From NCBI GenBank assembly GCA_021030915.1, contig JAGEMR010000018.1, positions 62,001 through 126,000 on the forward strand: a stretch of 64,000 bases of DNA, given 5' to 3'. The notes below the pieces were generated by a model, which worked only from the letters and a program-made list of their open reading frames with translations, did not search any database and had not been told where the DNA came from. This document shows positions 22,746 through 34,021 of this stretch, piece after piece. The stretch is from Astrothelium macrocarpum (Eukaryota > Ascomycota > Dothideomycetes > Trypetheliales > Trypetheliaceae). A program made the translations under genes and the position numbers. Every line of letters begins with the position of its first letter. The stretch's first letter is position 1.

Positions 22746-23818
22746 ATGGCTCAAAAACGTACCGACGCGTCGCGCACCACACGTGGCGTCATCACCAATG
22801 CGCGAGTCTCAAAGAAGCCAAAGCAAACCGTCTCGATCTCCAGCATATTCAAAAATTCTGTCTCCAAAGCGCCCGAAGAGAAGAAAGTTTCCTATCTCAA
22901 AGACGACCGTAGAGTCACAGCAAAGAAAGCCGCCCTCGCCACAACTGCGAAAAAGACATTCGCGCCAGCCCAGCAAAAATCAGATCACCCTCTCACTGTA
23001 GAACTCAAAGGTACCACTCCACTCCAATGCCCCAAAACATCTCATCCCAACCTATACATCTCAACATCCTTACTAACCTCTCCCCTCCCTCCACCAGAAG
23101 CAACAGAAACCTACCGCACCGCCCTCCTCACAACCACCACCACCTCGCTAACGAACATCCACGCCACCCTCCTCTCCTCCTTCACCGATTCTCCATCTCC
23201 TCCCTCCTCATCTCCCGCATTCGAGCCGGATCTCGCCACCCTCGCTGAGACGCGCCGTCGCCTCACCACGCCCCTCGCAGACGAAACACTGCGCTGCACC
23301 CGCGGCAGCCAGGACGAGACGCAGACGCAGGTACGGCTGGGCGAGCAGATGGCGCGATTTGCGGCGCTGGCGAAGCGGGAGAGGGCGCACGTAGAGGGAT
23401 TGTTGGGAGAGAGGGAGGAGGTGGTAAGGAGGATTGAGGGGATGGTGGAGGGGATGGTGGATGGTGAGCTGGAGGAGGAGATGGTGGTGGTAGGGATTGG
23501 ACGGAAGGGCGAGGAGAAGGGGAGAGAGGGGTTGCGGGCGGAGTTGCGGGTTGTGGGGGAGGTGTGGCGGGGGAGGGTGGAGGAGCTGAGGGAGGAGATT
23601 GGGCGGGTGGGGGAGGAGACGGTGGAGATGGCGGAGGAGATGGAGAAGGTGAGTTTTTATTTGCTTTTTGGGTTGTGCTTGAAGGGAAACCCGGGAATGT
23701 TGGGGGTCGTGAGGTTTTATGTCGAAAACAATGCTGACGTGAAAGATAGGAACTTGACGCACAAAGAAGGGAGAGAGCAAAACAGTTCCTCGACTACGCG
23801 CAAGGGCAGCTCTTCTAA
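22746..23818 (+). CDS. Uncharacterised nuclear-type coiled-coil protein
   Basis: Three exons, 22746-23010, 23098-23648 and 23750-23818, give 294 aa. Intron 1 has a canonical TACTAAC branch site; intron 2 ends GATAG. The N-terminal 80 residues are Lys/Arg/Ser/Thr-rich and basic (KKPKQTVSISSIF, DDRRVTAKKAAL). The rest is predicted helical and strongly charged with heptad-like spacing (LREEIGRVGEETVEMAEEME), ending AKQFLDYAQGQLF. This basic head plus coiled-coil tail is common in kinetochore, spindle and chromatin proteins, but I do not recognise the family. The true ending depends on intron 2; without it the frame ends in a Ser/Thr-rich tail at 23837. Confidence 0.72.
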
Positions 23819-24279
23819 TGAAAGAGTGTTCTGGTAGGTGTTTCGATATGAGGAATAATGGTGTGGAGTGTTGCGCATGAGGCCAAGTCAGTGATGCTTT
23901 TACGATACACCGTTGCTCCTATTAGGGCTTCGGCCAATGCATACGAGTTACAATGTTGCTGCAAGATACTGTGGAGACTCAAGCTATGCTTTGCGCAGTT
24001 ATTGAAGGAAGAAGTTTAGAAATCATTCAAAGAATGTTTGTAGCAGTATGCTGAGACGAGCTAGAAGCTAGCTAAAGAGAGAGTATGGCGGAAAGCGCCG
24101 CATATCGTTGCTCATTTCTTAAACAAAGTACAGCAAGCATTTATGTTTTACTCACGATTACGCAGGTATCACGCATGTGTGTGTAGTCGCCGGAAAACCC
24201 GTTCCAGTTTCGCCTTGCAATAAAAGATACCAAACCACCCTGCCTGCGCCATCACCAATGTCCGATCCGCTGATATTCA
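23819..24279. other. Tail-to-tail intergenic region
   Basis: 460 bases between convergent genes; it holds their 3' ends only. I see no coding signal. Confidence 0.5.
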
Positions 24280-25293
24280 TCATATTCTCCACTGAAAATC
24301 TGCACCACTGCCATTTTCACTGCTTCCAGAGCCCCGAGCTGCTGGATGGGTTGGCTGCGGCTTCACTAGATGCGTGAAGTTATGGTTGACATTTAAGGGA
24401 CCAGAAATGTTGATTGGCATCCTGGGCCCGGTGCTTTGTCGCCTCTGATTTTGAGGTTTCTGAGGAGAGTTGTCCGATGAACCGGCCGAGTAATACGAAG
24501 GGAGGCTGGATGTGCGCCGCATGGCTTTGAATGGAGAAAAGGTCTTGAAAGGCGATTTGAGCGGCGAGGAGATGACGGGCGTTTTGCTGGTGTATACGTT
24601 CGTCATTTGAGGAGAGCTGGCGATATGTTCATCGGCTGCTGTGGCACCGTGGGCGCGGACCATGCGGGAGGTGATGCCTTGCGAGGAATCACAGAAGATA
24701 TAGCTCTAGTAACGTGGTTAGCTGCATTATCCCTGTGAAAAAAGGGCATAGAGGAGATGCATACTGCCAGAATATTCAGGAAGCCCATGACAAAGACGAT
24801 GATGCCTGAGCCAATCACTATCCTCCAGAATGCCAGGCCAAGAGACTGCTGGCTGGTGGCTTGCTTGTTCAAATTTCCGAGAATGTTGATTCCCAGAACA
24901 ATCATGGCGAAGCCGAGGGCGACAAATCCGTGGCTAGGGCTGAGCAGGGGCCAACTGTTGGCAAAGTATGACCGGAAAAGAGATAGCTCTGAGCAGATGA
25001 GGAAAACTAAACTTCGTTAGTATGGATTCTGCACTTTCATGTTCGGGGGTACTTACGGCTGACGGAAGTGGTGATAACGTGGCTACAAGCATCGAAGAAG
25101 AAGAACTGGTGATTTCATTAGCGTTGCAATAAAAATAAATGCGTCTTTGACTTACCTTGGACACAATGAATGTCTTGACCAGCATGACAACGCTGGCACA
25201 GGACACAGCGAGTAGAGCTATTATATTCATGACACGAAGAACGTTGAGAATGACATAGCCAGGGCCAGCCAGAGATTTGGCTGAAAGACCCAT
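24280..25293 (-). CDS. Four-TM fungal membrane protein (DUF7598-like)
   Basis: Exons are 25293-25156, 25105-25057, 25006-24765 and 24705-24280 (284 aa). The N-terminal 150 residues form about four hydrophobic spans: YVILNVLRVMNIIALLAVSC, HVITTSVSLFLICSELSLF, GFVALGFAMIVLGINILG and FWRIVIGSGIIVFVMGFL. The SPSHGFV-LG-AMIVLG-NILGNLNK pattern is that of a fungus-restricted family I know as DUF7598; the family name is from memory. The C-terminal 130 residues are soluble, basic and Ser/Pro-rich (SSPLKSPFKTFSPFKAMRR), probably cytoplasmic and phosphorylatable. Function unknown. The exon joins are forced by the conserved VSK-FFFFD and LNILA-SYIF junctions. Confidence 0.83.
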
Positions 25294-26381
25294 GATTTCG
25301 TAAAGAGTGGTATCGTTCTGAAATTGAATGCGTGAGTTGCAACTCTTATGAAAGTTAGGATACAGCGCACTTACTAGAGTTGCCGACTGATTTGGTCGAT
25401 TTCGGGATTTTGAGTAGCTGACCGGCAGTGGAGTTAGACAAGAGAGTGCGAAAGTTTTGTGATGAAGTTGGAACAATGAAGATAAAATTGTGAATTTCTG
25501 AGAGGAAAAAAAACAGGACTGGTAGAGATCCAAAGCCGTGAAGGCTAAGGATGTGCAAAGCTGCCTGATCAATAAAGTGATGGTACAATAGCAAGAGAAT
25601 GACAATAGAGCAGGAAATTGCGGAGATGATGAGCAAGAGGTGTAAGTTATCCACACTCATGCTGCAGGCCATTGTCGTACGTCACGATACGCCTACCGCA
25701 TGCGCTGCCATTCTTACTGGATTCTTTGGCTCCCTGCAGGCTCAAATTACAAACTTCTAAAACTTTTCCCAGGCGTCTGTGGATATGAAACGCCAAAGAG
25801 AACCATTCTAGTCAGGGGGAGCGTTGGCGATAGGTCGGCAATGACTCCTCAATGCATGACTTTTGAGGGGCAGCTTGGCCCGTCCACTTAAAGCGCAGAG
25901 TTTAGTAGATGGAGTGCAGAGGCCATGTTTGGATAAGATGTCGATGGCGCGAAAGGATTGGTCGAAACACGTTCAGAGTCAGCGCGAATCAAGCGCCGAT
26001 CTGTTTCAGAACGAAGAGTATTCCAAGAACCGGATTCGGCAGTCAGGCCAGAACCAGGCTGCCATGCTGGCTTTGTGGCAAATGCCCAGTTAGCACCTGC
26101 GGCTCCCCCGGATGCTGTCCATCGAAGTCGTTGTGTCCAATTGATTAAAGCGAGCTTGGTTACATGGAAGGACGTGGGGGACTGGGAGAGTGAGGATGAA
26201 ATGGCTCAATCACTAGAACAATCCTGGAGTAATTAGCTTCGGCTGTTCCCGCGCATCTGGGCCCGACTGCAGTTGCTGTTTTTAATTGCATACCTACTGC
26301 TCCCAACCCTTCAGCTTCTCTGCCCAATCTTGCAAGATATCGAGACCATCTTACCAACAGCCAGCAGGCTCTATCGGAACC
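25294..26381. other. Divergent promoter region, 1.1 kb
   Basis: It separates the minus-strand DUF7598-like gene from the plus-strand SERF-like gene. Frames of 60-105 codons on both strands are overlapping and featureless. No gene can be supported. Confidence 0.5.
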
Positions 26382-26731
26382 ATGGCCCGTGGAAATCAGC
26401 GAGATAAGGCTCGTGAGAAGAACTTGAAGCAGCAAGCTCAGCAGGTGAGCCTTGGCTTTACTTTTGTGACAGACAATGAAACTAATATTCGGACTTTAGA
26501 AAAAAGGGAACGCGGTACGAAGCATTTCAACTGGCAACCCTGATTCCCTGAAATCGCATCTCTGACAAGTGCAGATGTCTGGCTCCGAGCAGGCCAAGGC
26601 AAAGGAAGACGCGGCCGCAATCATGCGTGCAAAGCAAGCTGCTGGTAAGTTTGGCCGGGCCTGAGACAAGATAAAGAAGCTGAGTTTCAATAGCGGATGC
26701 GAAGAAAGCAGAGACGTCGGGTGCAAAATAA
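26382..26731 (+). CDS. SERF/4F5-like small basic protein
   Basis: Four exons, 26382-26444, 26500-26514, 26575-26644 and 26694-26731, give 61 aa; no continuous frame shows it. The N-terminus MARGNQRDKAREKNLKQQAQ matches the 4F5/SERF family motif (xRGNQRxxxRxKNxKK), and exon 2 is a 15-base micro-exon encoding KKGNA. The rest is Lys/Ala-rich and helical (EQAKAKEDAAAIMRAKQAA). In animals SERF proteins modify protein aggregation and bind nucleic acid; in fungi the role is unclear. All introns are 48-60 bases with GT..AG ends, and the phases 0, 0 and 1 agree. Confidence 0.85.
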
Positions 26732-27175
26732 AACGTGATGTGCTGTCGAAATGGCGAATCCATCCTGGATCGGAGTTTAGGATACTGGTGGTTAAGATAT
26801 CAATGGAGCTTGCCGTGTTGGGTACCAATTCTACGATGCAGAAAACATTGTGCATGGAGTCTTTCATGTACTTGTCTTTCGTCAAGCACCATCAAATATA
26901 GAGTTTCAATTACGATATTGTGTCTTTCTAATGCTAACAATCCGGAAGTCTATAGCGCCAACCCTATGTTGTGTCGGACATTTACATGAAGCAGTTTGCC
27001 ACCTTCGCTGTCCCAAAGCAGCAGATAGCGTGAACATCCAGCTGCTCAAGATGCGAGCGGCTAGCCAGCGCGCCGTCTCTTCTCCTCAATGCTGTTTCGA
27101 CAAATATGATTACGCTCGTGAAGTTGTATGATTATGCAAACAAAACGCTTCAAATCGCAAAACTAACCAGATTCC
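26732..27175. other. Tail-to-tail intergenic region
   Basis: 444 bases between the convergent SERF-like and tandem-repeat genes. I see no feature beyond 3' flanks. Confidence 0.5.
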
Positions 27176-27944
27176 TTACATGGAGCCGATCATGGGTACG
27201 GAACCACCACCTACTCCTCCAAAGTTTCCCATACCTGCCATGGAGGGGAAAGCGTTGGACCCGCATAGGCATTCGCAGGTGCATGTTTGGCCGTTGGAGG
27301 AAGTGCCTGTGCCTGTTGCAATGCTACCTGATCCGTTGACAGCAGCGGATGCGGTTGCCATTGATACAACTGCGACAGTGTACGTGGTCATGACTTGGGT
27401 CGGCGTTGCCAATGCGCTTGCATTGTTATTGGATGATACGGCGATTTGAAGTGGCGCGGACGTCGCATTCAATGCTGAGGAGACGCCAATTTGGAGTGGC
27501 GCAGATGTTGCGTTCGTTCCGGAGGAGACAGCGATGTTAAGTGGCGTTGTTGCGTTTGAGCCGATTGATCCGGATGAGACGGCGATTTGAAGTGGCGTGG
27601 ATGTTGCGTTCAAGCCAGATGAGGCAGCGATTTGGAGCGGTGTGGATGTTGCATTGGAGCCTGAGGAGACGGCAATTTGAAGAGGAGCCGAGGTTCCGTT
27701 TGACTGCTATTAACAATTATTAGCAAGGGTGATACCAACTCCTCTCATCCGCTTACCAGTTGCGTCTGTAGAGAACCTGAGCTGCTGGCAGTTGTGCTGC
27801 TTCCTCCTCGAATGTTGAACTGGAGAAGAAGTCAATCCCACAAAACAGACAATCTCGCTTTAAGCAATGTCTTACTGTTTCGGTGCTTGAGATTTGTGCC
27901 AAGGCACCAGTGGTGAGCAGGGCGGAGATGGCGAGAAGCTTCAT
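27176..27944 (-). CDS. Secreted tandem-repeat protein with N-glycosylation sequons
   Basis: Exons are 27944-27876, 27819-27757 and 27706-27176 (220 aa). The signal peptide is MKLLAISALLTTGALAQ. Residues about 45-135 hold six copies of a roughly 15-residue unit of the form N-[AG]-T-[ST]-[AT]-P-L-Q-I-A-V-S-S, most starting with an NAT or NGT sequon. The C-terminal part is Ala/Thr/Gly-rich and ends with a Cys cluster (TCTCECLCG) and a Gly/Met tail. It has no transmembrane span or GPI signal. The repeats are likely heavily glycosylated and surface-exposed; I know no family. The acceptor of exon 3 could shift three bases (CAG|TCA), dropping one Gln without frame change. Confidence 0.82.
27440..27706 (-). 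repeat. Six-unit ~45-bp tandem repeat inside the secreted gene
   Basis: Imperfect in-frame units of about 45 bases encoding NATSTPLQIAVSSG-like segments. One unit carries a three-residue insertion (SIG) and loses one residue. Unit number could vary between strains by recombination. Confidence 0.78.
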
Positions 27945-28849
27945 AGCGACCGTAATGTGACAAAAACACAGGGTATCAGGAAGACCGGATTGTAAAGTAA
28001 AGGAAAAAGCTGTATTAGAAAGAAGAACAAAAAAGAGAGAACCAGCTCTGTGTGAATGTAAAAGGAGAGACTAAGAGCTATGAAAGGGAATGGGTCGTTA
28101 GGAGGCTACTTTGAGATGGAGTTGAGAAAGTGGAAAAATCGAGTAGATCAAGTAAAGGTATCTGCTGACGCATAATTACATGCCTGTAGAACCGAGTATC
28201 TCATGCTACGACTGCGCCAGAACGTGACAGCTACAGTTTGGCTATCGTCATCCATGTGGGTCAGTCCACCGGAATGCACAAGGGCCGTAGGTGGGAATTG
28301 TAGCGTGGGCACGATTGTGACGCGCGTGGTGTTGCAGATTTGTCGCGCGTTTGAACTTCAAACGCTCCCGACCCTGGATGCGACCAGATCATTTGGACAT
28401 TTTCACCAAGCTTTGCTCAAGCAATGGACAAGCTCATTACAAGAAGGATGGACGGCGGAAACGTTCATCAGATTAATCTAGAGTTGTTCTCCCGCCAAGA
28501 TGCTAATTTCCGGAGAAGTGATTTACATTCTACCAACCTCCAGTGGCTAAAATTGGCCCATGCTTCACAGTTCAACACAGCCGTGACTGAGTTCGCGACA
28601 AGTTAGCCGAGAATAACAAATATACTTCATCAGAAGTGAGAAGAGCTCACCATTTCCATGCAATCTTTGATTACACGGTTCGTAGGCTCTTCTGATACAA
28701 CACGTCCTGGTCCTGGTGTGGACGAACCATTGCTCATGTTGTCCTTGCTACAATTTCTCAATGCGGCAAACGTCTGGATTGGATCTCCGATTCACCAAAT
28801 ACGGGACATGCCTTGCGAGTACAGGCTCCAATCATCGATCCCTTGACCG
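27945..28849. other. Intergenic region, 0.9 kb
   Basis: Contains the promoter of the tandem-repeat gene (A/G-rich leader at about 27960-28080) and the 3' flank of smn1. A 92-codon plus-strand frame at 28203-28481 has no supporting feature. Confidence 0.5.
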
Positions 28850-29614
28850 TCAGCCCTTCTGATCTGCACCGGCATTCTCTTGCTGCTTAGTGCTGTGTGC
28901 AGTATTCTGCTTTCCCTCGTAAATACCCAGATAATACCCTGCGTAATACCAAGATAACATCAGGTTCTTCAAAGCGTCATCCTGAACTATCAGATAACAG
29001 TTAGTTTCGAACTCCAATCCCAAAATAGATGATCTGCGTACCCGATCCAAGAAGCGCGTTTGGCATGGCGGATAGATTCGTATTCTGAAGACCGGATGGA
29101 GTACCATCCACAACTTGGGCATGCGTTGATGCTATGTTGGTCTGTTACGAAGGTTAGTGGTGCCCATGATACCATGTATTTCGGACCCACTGTCTCGAAA
29201 TCGCTGGGAATTGCAGCGGCTTCAACTTCCATGGGTTCATCCACCTCGATTGCACCATTTGCAACCGACTCAGTGACCTCTTGTTCTGTGGAAGCATGCA
29301 CCTCATCCACGTCAGAGGATTGCGGGTTTACCTGCATCCCTTCTCTGTAGCATTGTGTGTTAATGGAGTGGCTTGGGAAGTGTCAACCCATAGAACTTAC
29401 GGCTCTAATTCTTCTGCCTCTAGCTGGTCTAATAGCTTCTCAACGTCTTCGCCTCGAGCATGAATGCTATGATATTTCTGTGATATGGAATTAGGCCGTG
29501 ACTTGAGAATGAACTGGATTTGCTTACCCGATATTCTGCTTGAGCAGCATTCCATGTTTGTTGAAGCGCAGAATCGTCCCAAATTTCTCTCTGTGAATGC
29601 CCCTTCTTCTTCAT
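28850..29614 (-). CDS. smn1: Survival motor neuron-like protein (SMN)
   Basis: Core of the SMN complex that loads Sm proteins onto spliceosomal snRNAs. Five exons, 29614-29528, 29477-29401, 29344-29173, 29141-29042 and 28986-28850, give 190 aa; no single frame shows the protein. The Gemin2-binding helix is at the N-terminus (IWDDSALQQTWNAAQAEYR) and the C-terminal YG box is clear (NLMLSWYYAGYYLGIYEGKQ). The middle is acidic and poorly conserved. A Tudor domain is not visible, as expected for many fungal orthologs. The 31-base intron 29172-29142 is short but carries a CACTAAC branch site and is needed to keep the frame. Start chosen: MKKKGHSQREIWDD. Confidence 0.88.
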
Positions 29615-29831
29615 TGCGAAGATCTTGATTTGAGAGATGCCTTGGTAATAGTTCCAGCAGATGCTGGGATCTGATTGGTGCGTTATCAATGTAAACTTGA
29701 AAATGTCGATTCACCGCCTTTAAAGGTCATCGCTGGTGTCGAACTTTTTCCAACAAGCTATGAAAGCCGCCCACCACCACGTCGTCTAATCGGACCATCA
29801 TTTGACTGGCACGGATCCGATCAATCTCAAA

Positions 29832-31203
29832 ATGGCTACAGGAACCAAGAGCGTCAAGCGCAAAAGTACTCAAGTCTAATTATTTTGCTATCTAACCCTA
29901 ATCTAATATTGTTTTTCCAGGTACGGCAGAATCAGTAAAGCCTACGAAGAAAATTAAAAAGACCTCGATATTGGCAGAAGAGCCCAGCAGTGATGCGAAG
30001 CCTACGAAGACTCAGAAGATTGTAACAAAGAGTATCTCAACAAATACCGATGCACCTCTCAAGCCTTCTCGTAAGCGCGCTGCAGACTTTTTTGATGGTT
30101 CCCAAGAAACGGAAACTGTGAGCGTAAAGCTCACAGCTCTGTCGAAGCCGCAAAAGAGAGCAAAGAAAGAGGCAGATGTATCAAAGCCGCTCAAGTCTAT
30201 CAGCGCGTCGTCGAACAAGAGTAAGGAAGTTGCTGTCTCTGCAAAAGGTTCCAAAGATCAATCAAACAGCGAGGGTCACAACGAGGATTTGACGTCAAAA
30301 CTTTTAGCTGGCTTCGAGAGTAGCGAAGAGGAAGTAGACGACGATGAGGATGAAGCCAATGCCTCGGAAGCCGAGGGTCTAAGCCTGGAGCAACTGCCTG
30401 AGATACCAACCGACGCCAAGTCACAGAAAAACGATAAGACTTCATCTGGAAAAGATGGTGATGGACCAGGCGTTATATACATTGGGTAAGCGATGCCAAT
30501 CTCGGTACATGGGCAAGAAAGTATTTCTAACACCTTCAGACGGATTCCTCACGGCTTCTACGAACCTCAAATGCGAGCCTACTTCTCGCAGTTTGGCAAA
30601 ATCAAGCGCCTTCGCCTTTCGCGCAATAGAAAGACAGGCCGAAGCAAACATTACGCTTTCATTGAGTTCGCGTCCGCTGAGGTGGCTGATATTGTGGCAA
30701 GAACTATGAACAAATACCTGATGTTCGGGCACATTTTACAAGTGGCAGTGATTCCGCCTGCACAGGTGCATGAAAAGTTATTTCTTGGAGCGAATAAACG
30801 TTTTCGACCGGTGCCAAGGAATAAGATACAGGGCAAGAGATTAAGTGAAGGTGCAGATCGAGATGCATGGGCAAAAAGGGTCACTACAGAGGAGCACCGG
30901 CGAGAGAAGAAAGCCAAGAAGATGCAGGAGATGGGATACGATTTTGCCTTTCCAAGCGTAACGCACGTGTCAGACGTACCTGTAAAGGATGAAAGTGTTA
31001 CGCAGGCCGCAGAGGACGGATCTCCACAGGAGCATACAGAGCCGGAGGCTGCCAAGGATGCAGAAGAAGCAGAGAGCACACTGAAGGCTATTGAGGATAA
31101 GCCAGAGGTTGCACAATTTACGGAGGATGTCACGTCAAAAGCAAAATCCAAAAAGGGCCAGAAGTCAAAGAAAGCGAAAAAGATAGCTGTGACTGCTGCT
31201 TGA
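29832..31203 (+). CDS. nop15: Nucleolar RRM ribosome-biogenesis protein (Nop15/NIFK-like)
   Basis: 60S subunit assembly factor of the nucleolus. Exons 29832-29865, 29921-30485 and 30540-31203 give 420 aa. The N-terminal 190 residues are Lys/Ser-rich with an acidic patch (ESSEEEVDDDEDEA). One RRM spans about residues 195-270: RNP2 VIYIGRI, split by intron 2, and RNP1 GRSKHYAFIEF, with the family signature HGFYEPQMRAYFSQFGKIKR. After the RRM is FRPVPRNKIQGKRL, typical of Nop15/NIFK. The C-terminus is acidic and then Lys-rich (KKGQKSKKAKK), a nucleolar-type tail. It ends 145 bases from the convergent UBX gene stop. Confidence 0.9.
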
Positions 31204-31348
31204 AGTTGCAAAAATAACACTTTGGCTTCTTCAAAGATTTTTATGGCTTTCCATCCTGTCAACTCAAACTATCCATAAACCTTGTCCCATTGAAAATGCT
31301 GCACATGTCCCCCCCCAAAACGCCATGCTAATGCCCACACCCCATCGA

Positions 31349-32403
31349 TCATTTCACAATCAGCGCCGCACTCGGCACCAACCCCGCCTCCTTCAGCGTC
31401 ATCCCAAAATCCGTCCGATCAAACACCTTTTTCGGGAAGTTTGTCGTGAACGTACTCACCTCCGTGCCGTTGTCCTGGCTCAGCTGGTGCGCCACCTCGA
31501 ACAGCGTCGTCTCCACCGGCAGCGTCTTTTGCACCGTGCCGCTGGCTGTCTGCAGGCGCAGGCGCGCCTCTGTGTAGGCCGACGCGGGTTTCGATGTCGA
31601 TGCTGCTGCTGCTGCGGGAGCTGTGGATGCTTGTGTGGGAGGCTGTTGTGGTGGCGCCGCGCCCGATCGGGCGGCTTTTTCTTGCTCGGCTTTGAGGCGG
31701 CGGGCTTCCTTGTCGGCTTCGATTTTGGCTTTGATGCGCTTCTTGGCTTCGATGTCTTCTTGCTTTTCGCGCCGCTTCTTTTCGGCTTCTTTGATCTGCT
31801 CTTTCTTCTGGAGCTCTTCCTTGATGTCTTGGGTTTCTTTGGTGGACTTTTGTCGGATCTGCTCATTGCGCTTTTTGTCAACCTTGTCTTGCTCGTTTTG
31901 ACCAGCACGCTTGGCGGCTAGTCTTGCGCGAAGCTCTTCGAGTCTGGCTTTCTTCTCTTCTTCGGTTAAAGGCTTAATCTCTTCGGTAGATTGTTCGAAA
32001 TCGGTATGTTGGCTTTGGGACGACGAGGCATTAGTGGTACTGGCTTCGGCGCTTCTAGATAGTAATGCTCACGTCTTGCTTGCATGATATTCTGCTTCTG
32101 CTGTTCCCCGAAATCTCTTGCCGCATTCCTGACACACGAGACTGTTGGCTTTGGAATCATCAGGAGCAGCTGAAGCTGCAGACTCCTCTTCTGCCTTGAG
32201 CTCCTCGACCGTTTTATCTTGATTACTCTCTAGCCAATCTATTGCGCCTTGCACTGGGTCTTGGGTTAGCAGCGCATGCCAAAAATCAGAGTGGGTGTCC
32301 TAGAAAAAGCGAAGCCAGACATACAGTTTCCACCTTTTTTTATGGCAATCTCTGCTTTCTCCTTCTCAAAGCCCATGTCGAGGAGCATGTTGAGATCCGA
32401 CAT
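31349..32403 (-). CDS. UBA-UBX domain protein (UBXN1/SAKS1-like)
   Basis: Adaptor of the Cdc48/p97 ATPase for ubiquitinated substrates. Exons 32403-32325, 32253-32073 and 32012-31349 give 307 aa. The UBA domain is at residues 1-40 (LLDMGFEKEKAEIAIKK, then GAIDWLESNQDK). A C2H2-type motif follows (VCQECGKRFRG..AEYHASKTQHTDF), as in the UBXN1 group. A long charged coiled coil comes next (EEEKKARLEELRAKLAAKR). The UBX domain is at the C-terminus (residues about 225-307), with KKVFDRTDFGMTLKEAGLVP. The classical UBX FPR turn appears as FPK here. Exon joins were chosen to restore GGNLQGAIDW and SKTQHTDF. The Ala/Pro-rich linker is GC-rich. Confidence 0.9.
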
Positions 32404-32862
32404 TTTGATCAGCAGAAGGTATCAAAAGAACGGCACTGATTTCCAGAGGCGTCGATTATATTGGCCGTGAAATTCAAAGTGCCGAAACCCAAAGATCTTG
32501 CAATGTGCGGTCAAGCCAGTCGAGTGATGGAGGGACGGAATCCTAAATCACCTGCAGAGTTCCTCGGGATGGATTAGTTAGTGGGATGTCGAGCCGCGTC
32601 GGGAACTACTACGTCAGCGTTGTTGTGCCTGCACAGGGCAGCCTTTGCCGGACCAGCGTGAAACAACCACCACCTTAATCACCCTATAGACCACTCAAGC
32701 GCCTCTTGTCAATCTCACCCACCCTGTTCATACCTTTACCTGGTCTTCGCGTTACTTTGAAATAACCTAGAAAAGAACGTTGATCGCCGCTGTCCACCAA
32801 ACCTTATCTGCTACACTCCTCCCGCTCTAGACCCCTTCACCAAGACAACCGTCGCATCAGCC

Positions 32863-34021
32863 ATGTCTGTCGAACTGGAGCCAGTGGAGCTCGGCTTCAA
32901 GCGTACGAGTCAATCAAATCTTACAAAAATAGTAAAGTTAATGCGTTCCAGGCCCATTCACTCATGAGGTCTCCCAGACACTTCGACTACGCAATCCCAA
33001 TGGGCAGTCAGTAGCTTTCAAAGTATGTCAATTATCTACGATAAAGAAAAGTCGTTGCTAAATACCACTCTACGATCTAGGTCAAAACCACCGCCCCAAA
33101 GCAGTACGATTATACAATAAAAAAATTTCGAGACAAAACATTCATGTGCTTCATAGGTATTGCGTCCGCCCGAATTCGGGACAGATTCCCGCAGGCCATG
33201 AAGTCGAAGTCCAAGGTACACCATGATCATAACTCAAAAGATGGCATTGTGCTGAACTGCAGCTAGTTCTCCTTCAAGCAATGAAGGAAGATCCTCCAAT
33301 GGACGCCAAATGCCGCGATAAATTCCTTGTTCAATCCGTCGTCGTTCCTCCAGAAAAAGACTCTGGAACTACCACAAACATTGTACGTCTTCGGGCACCG
33401 CGCAATCTATAATTGGCTTGATACCTCTGACATACACCCTAGTGGCAGCAGATTGAATCTACGGACAAGAGCTCGATCCAAGAGAAGAAGATTAGGGTGA
33501 ATTTCCTTCCCGCGGACGGCACTGCAGTAAGCACTCCTTCCAAACAGGTTAACGGCGGTCACCACCTCGACGAGCCCTCTTCCTATGGATCGCCGGAGGC
33601 TGTTACTCCGCAGCGTCAATCCAACTCAGCTGTAGGCTCGGTCTCAAAACCAGAATCAAAACCAGAAGGCGCAAAGGATCTCGGACAAATACGCGATTCC
33701 GCGACGAACCCAGCTACATCCAACCAATCGACGGTTGGCGCAGCAATAGCTAGTGTTTCCAATGCAATCCCCACTTCGTCCGATGATATCAAAGCGCAAT
33801 TGGCAGAAGCAAAGGCAACAATCACCAGACTCCGACAGCAAGTCGAAGAGCAGGGTCTTAGGCAGCGAAAGTCTGATGCAGTGGCTCAAGATGCAAACGA
33901 GCGTATTACGACAGGAACCACTGGGCAAGGTATTCAGCGTGTTCCTGCGGGTGGTGTTCCCGTTCAGATTGTCGCCGGACTCTGTCTGCTCAGCTTTTTG
34001 TTGGCCTATTTCTTCTTCTAA
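32863..34021 (+). CDS. scs2: VAMP-associated protein (VAP/Scs2), ER membrane contact-site receptor
   Basis: ER tail-anchored protein whose MSP domain binds FFAT motifs. Six exons, 32863-32902, 32952-33022, 33081-33103, 33157-33215, 33267-33382 and 33443-34021, give 295 aa; exon 3 is only 23 bases. The MSP domain is at residues 1-125: MSVELEPVELGFKRPFTHEV, LRLRNPNGQSVAFKVKTTAP, YCVRPNSGQIPAGHEVEV and MDAKCRDKFLVQSV. KVKTTAPKQYCVRPN is the conserved FFAT-binding face. A Ser/Pro linker, a coiled coil (IKAQLAEAKATITRLRQQVE) and a C-terminal membrane anchor (VPVQIVAGLCLLSFLLAYFF) follow. In intron 5 the second of two AG sites (CAGCTAG) is used, since only that gives VQVLLQAMKED. Confidence 0.93.

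Noticed and set aside
17894..23818. A biosynthetic gene cluster
   Set aside because: The genes are unrelated housekeeping functions on alternating strands; there is no polyketide, peptide or terpene synthase anywhere in the window.
31325..31921. 198-codon plus-strand frame opposite the UBX gene
   Set aside because: Leu/Phe/Cys-rich antisense shadow of the Lys/Glu-rich coiled coil and linker in the UBX protein.
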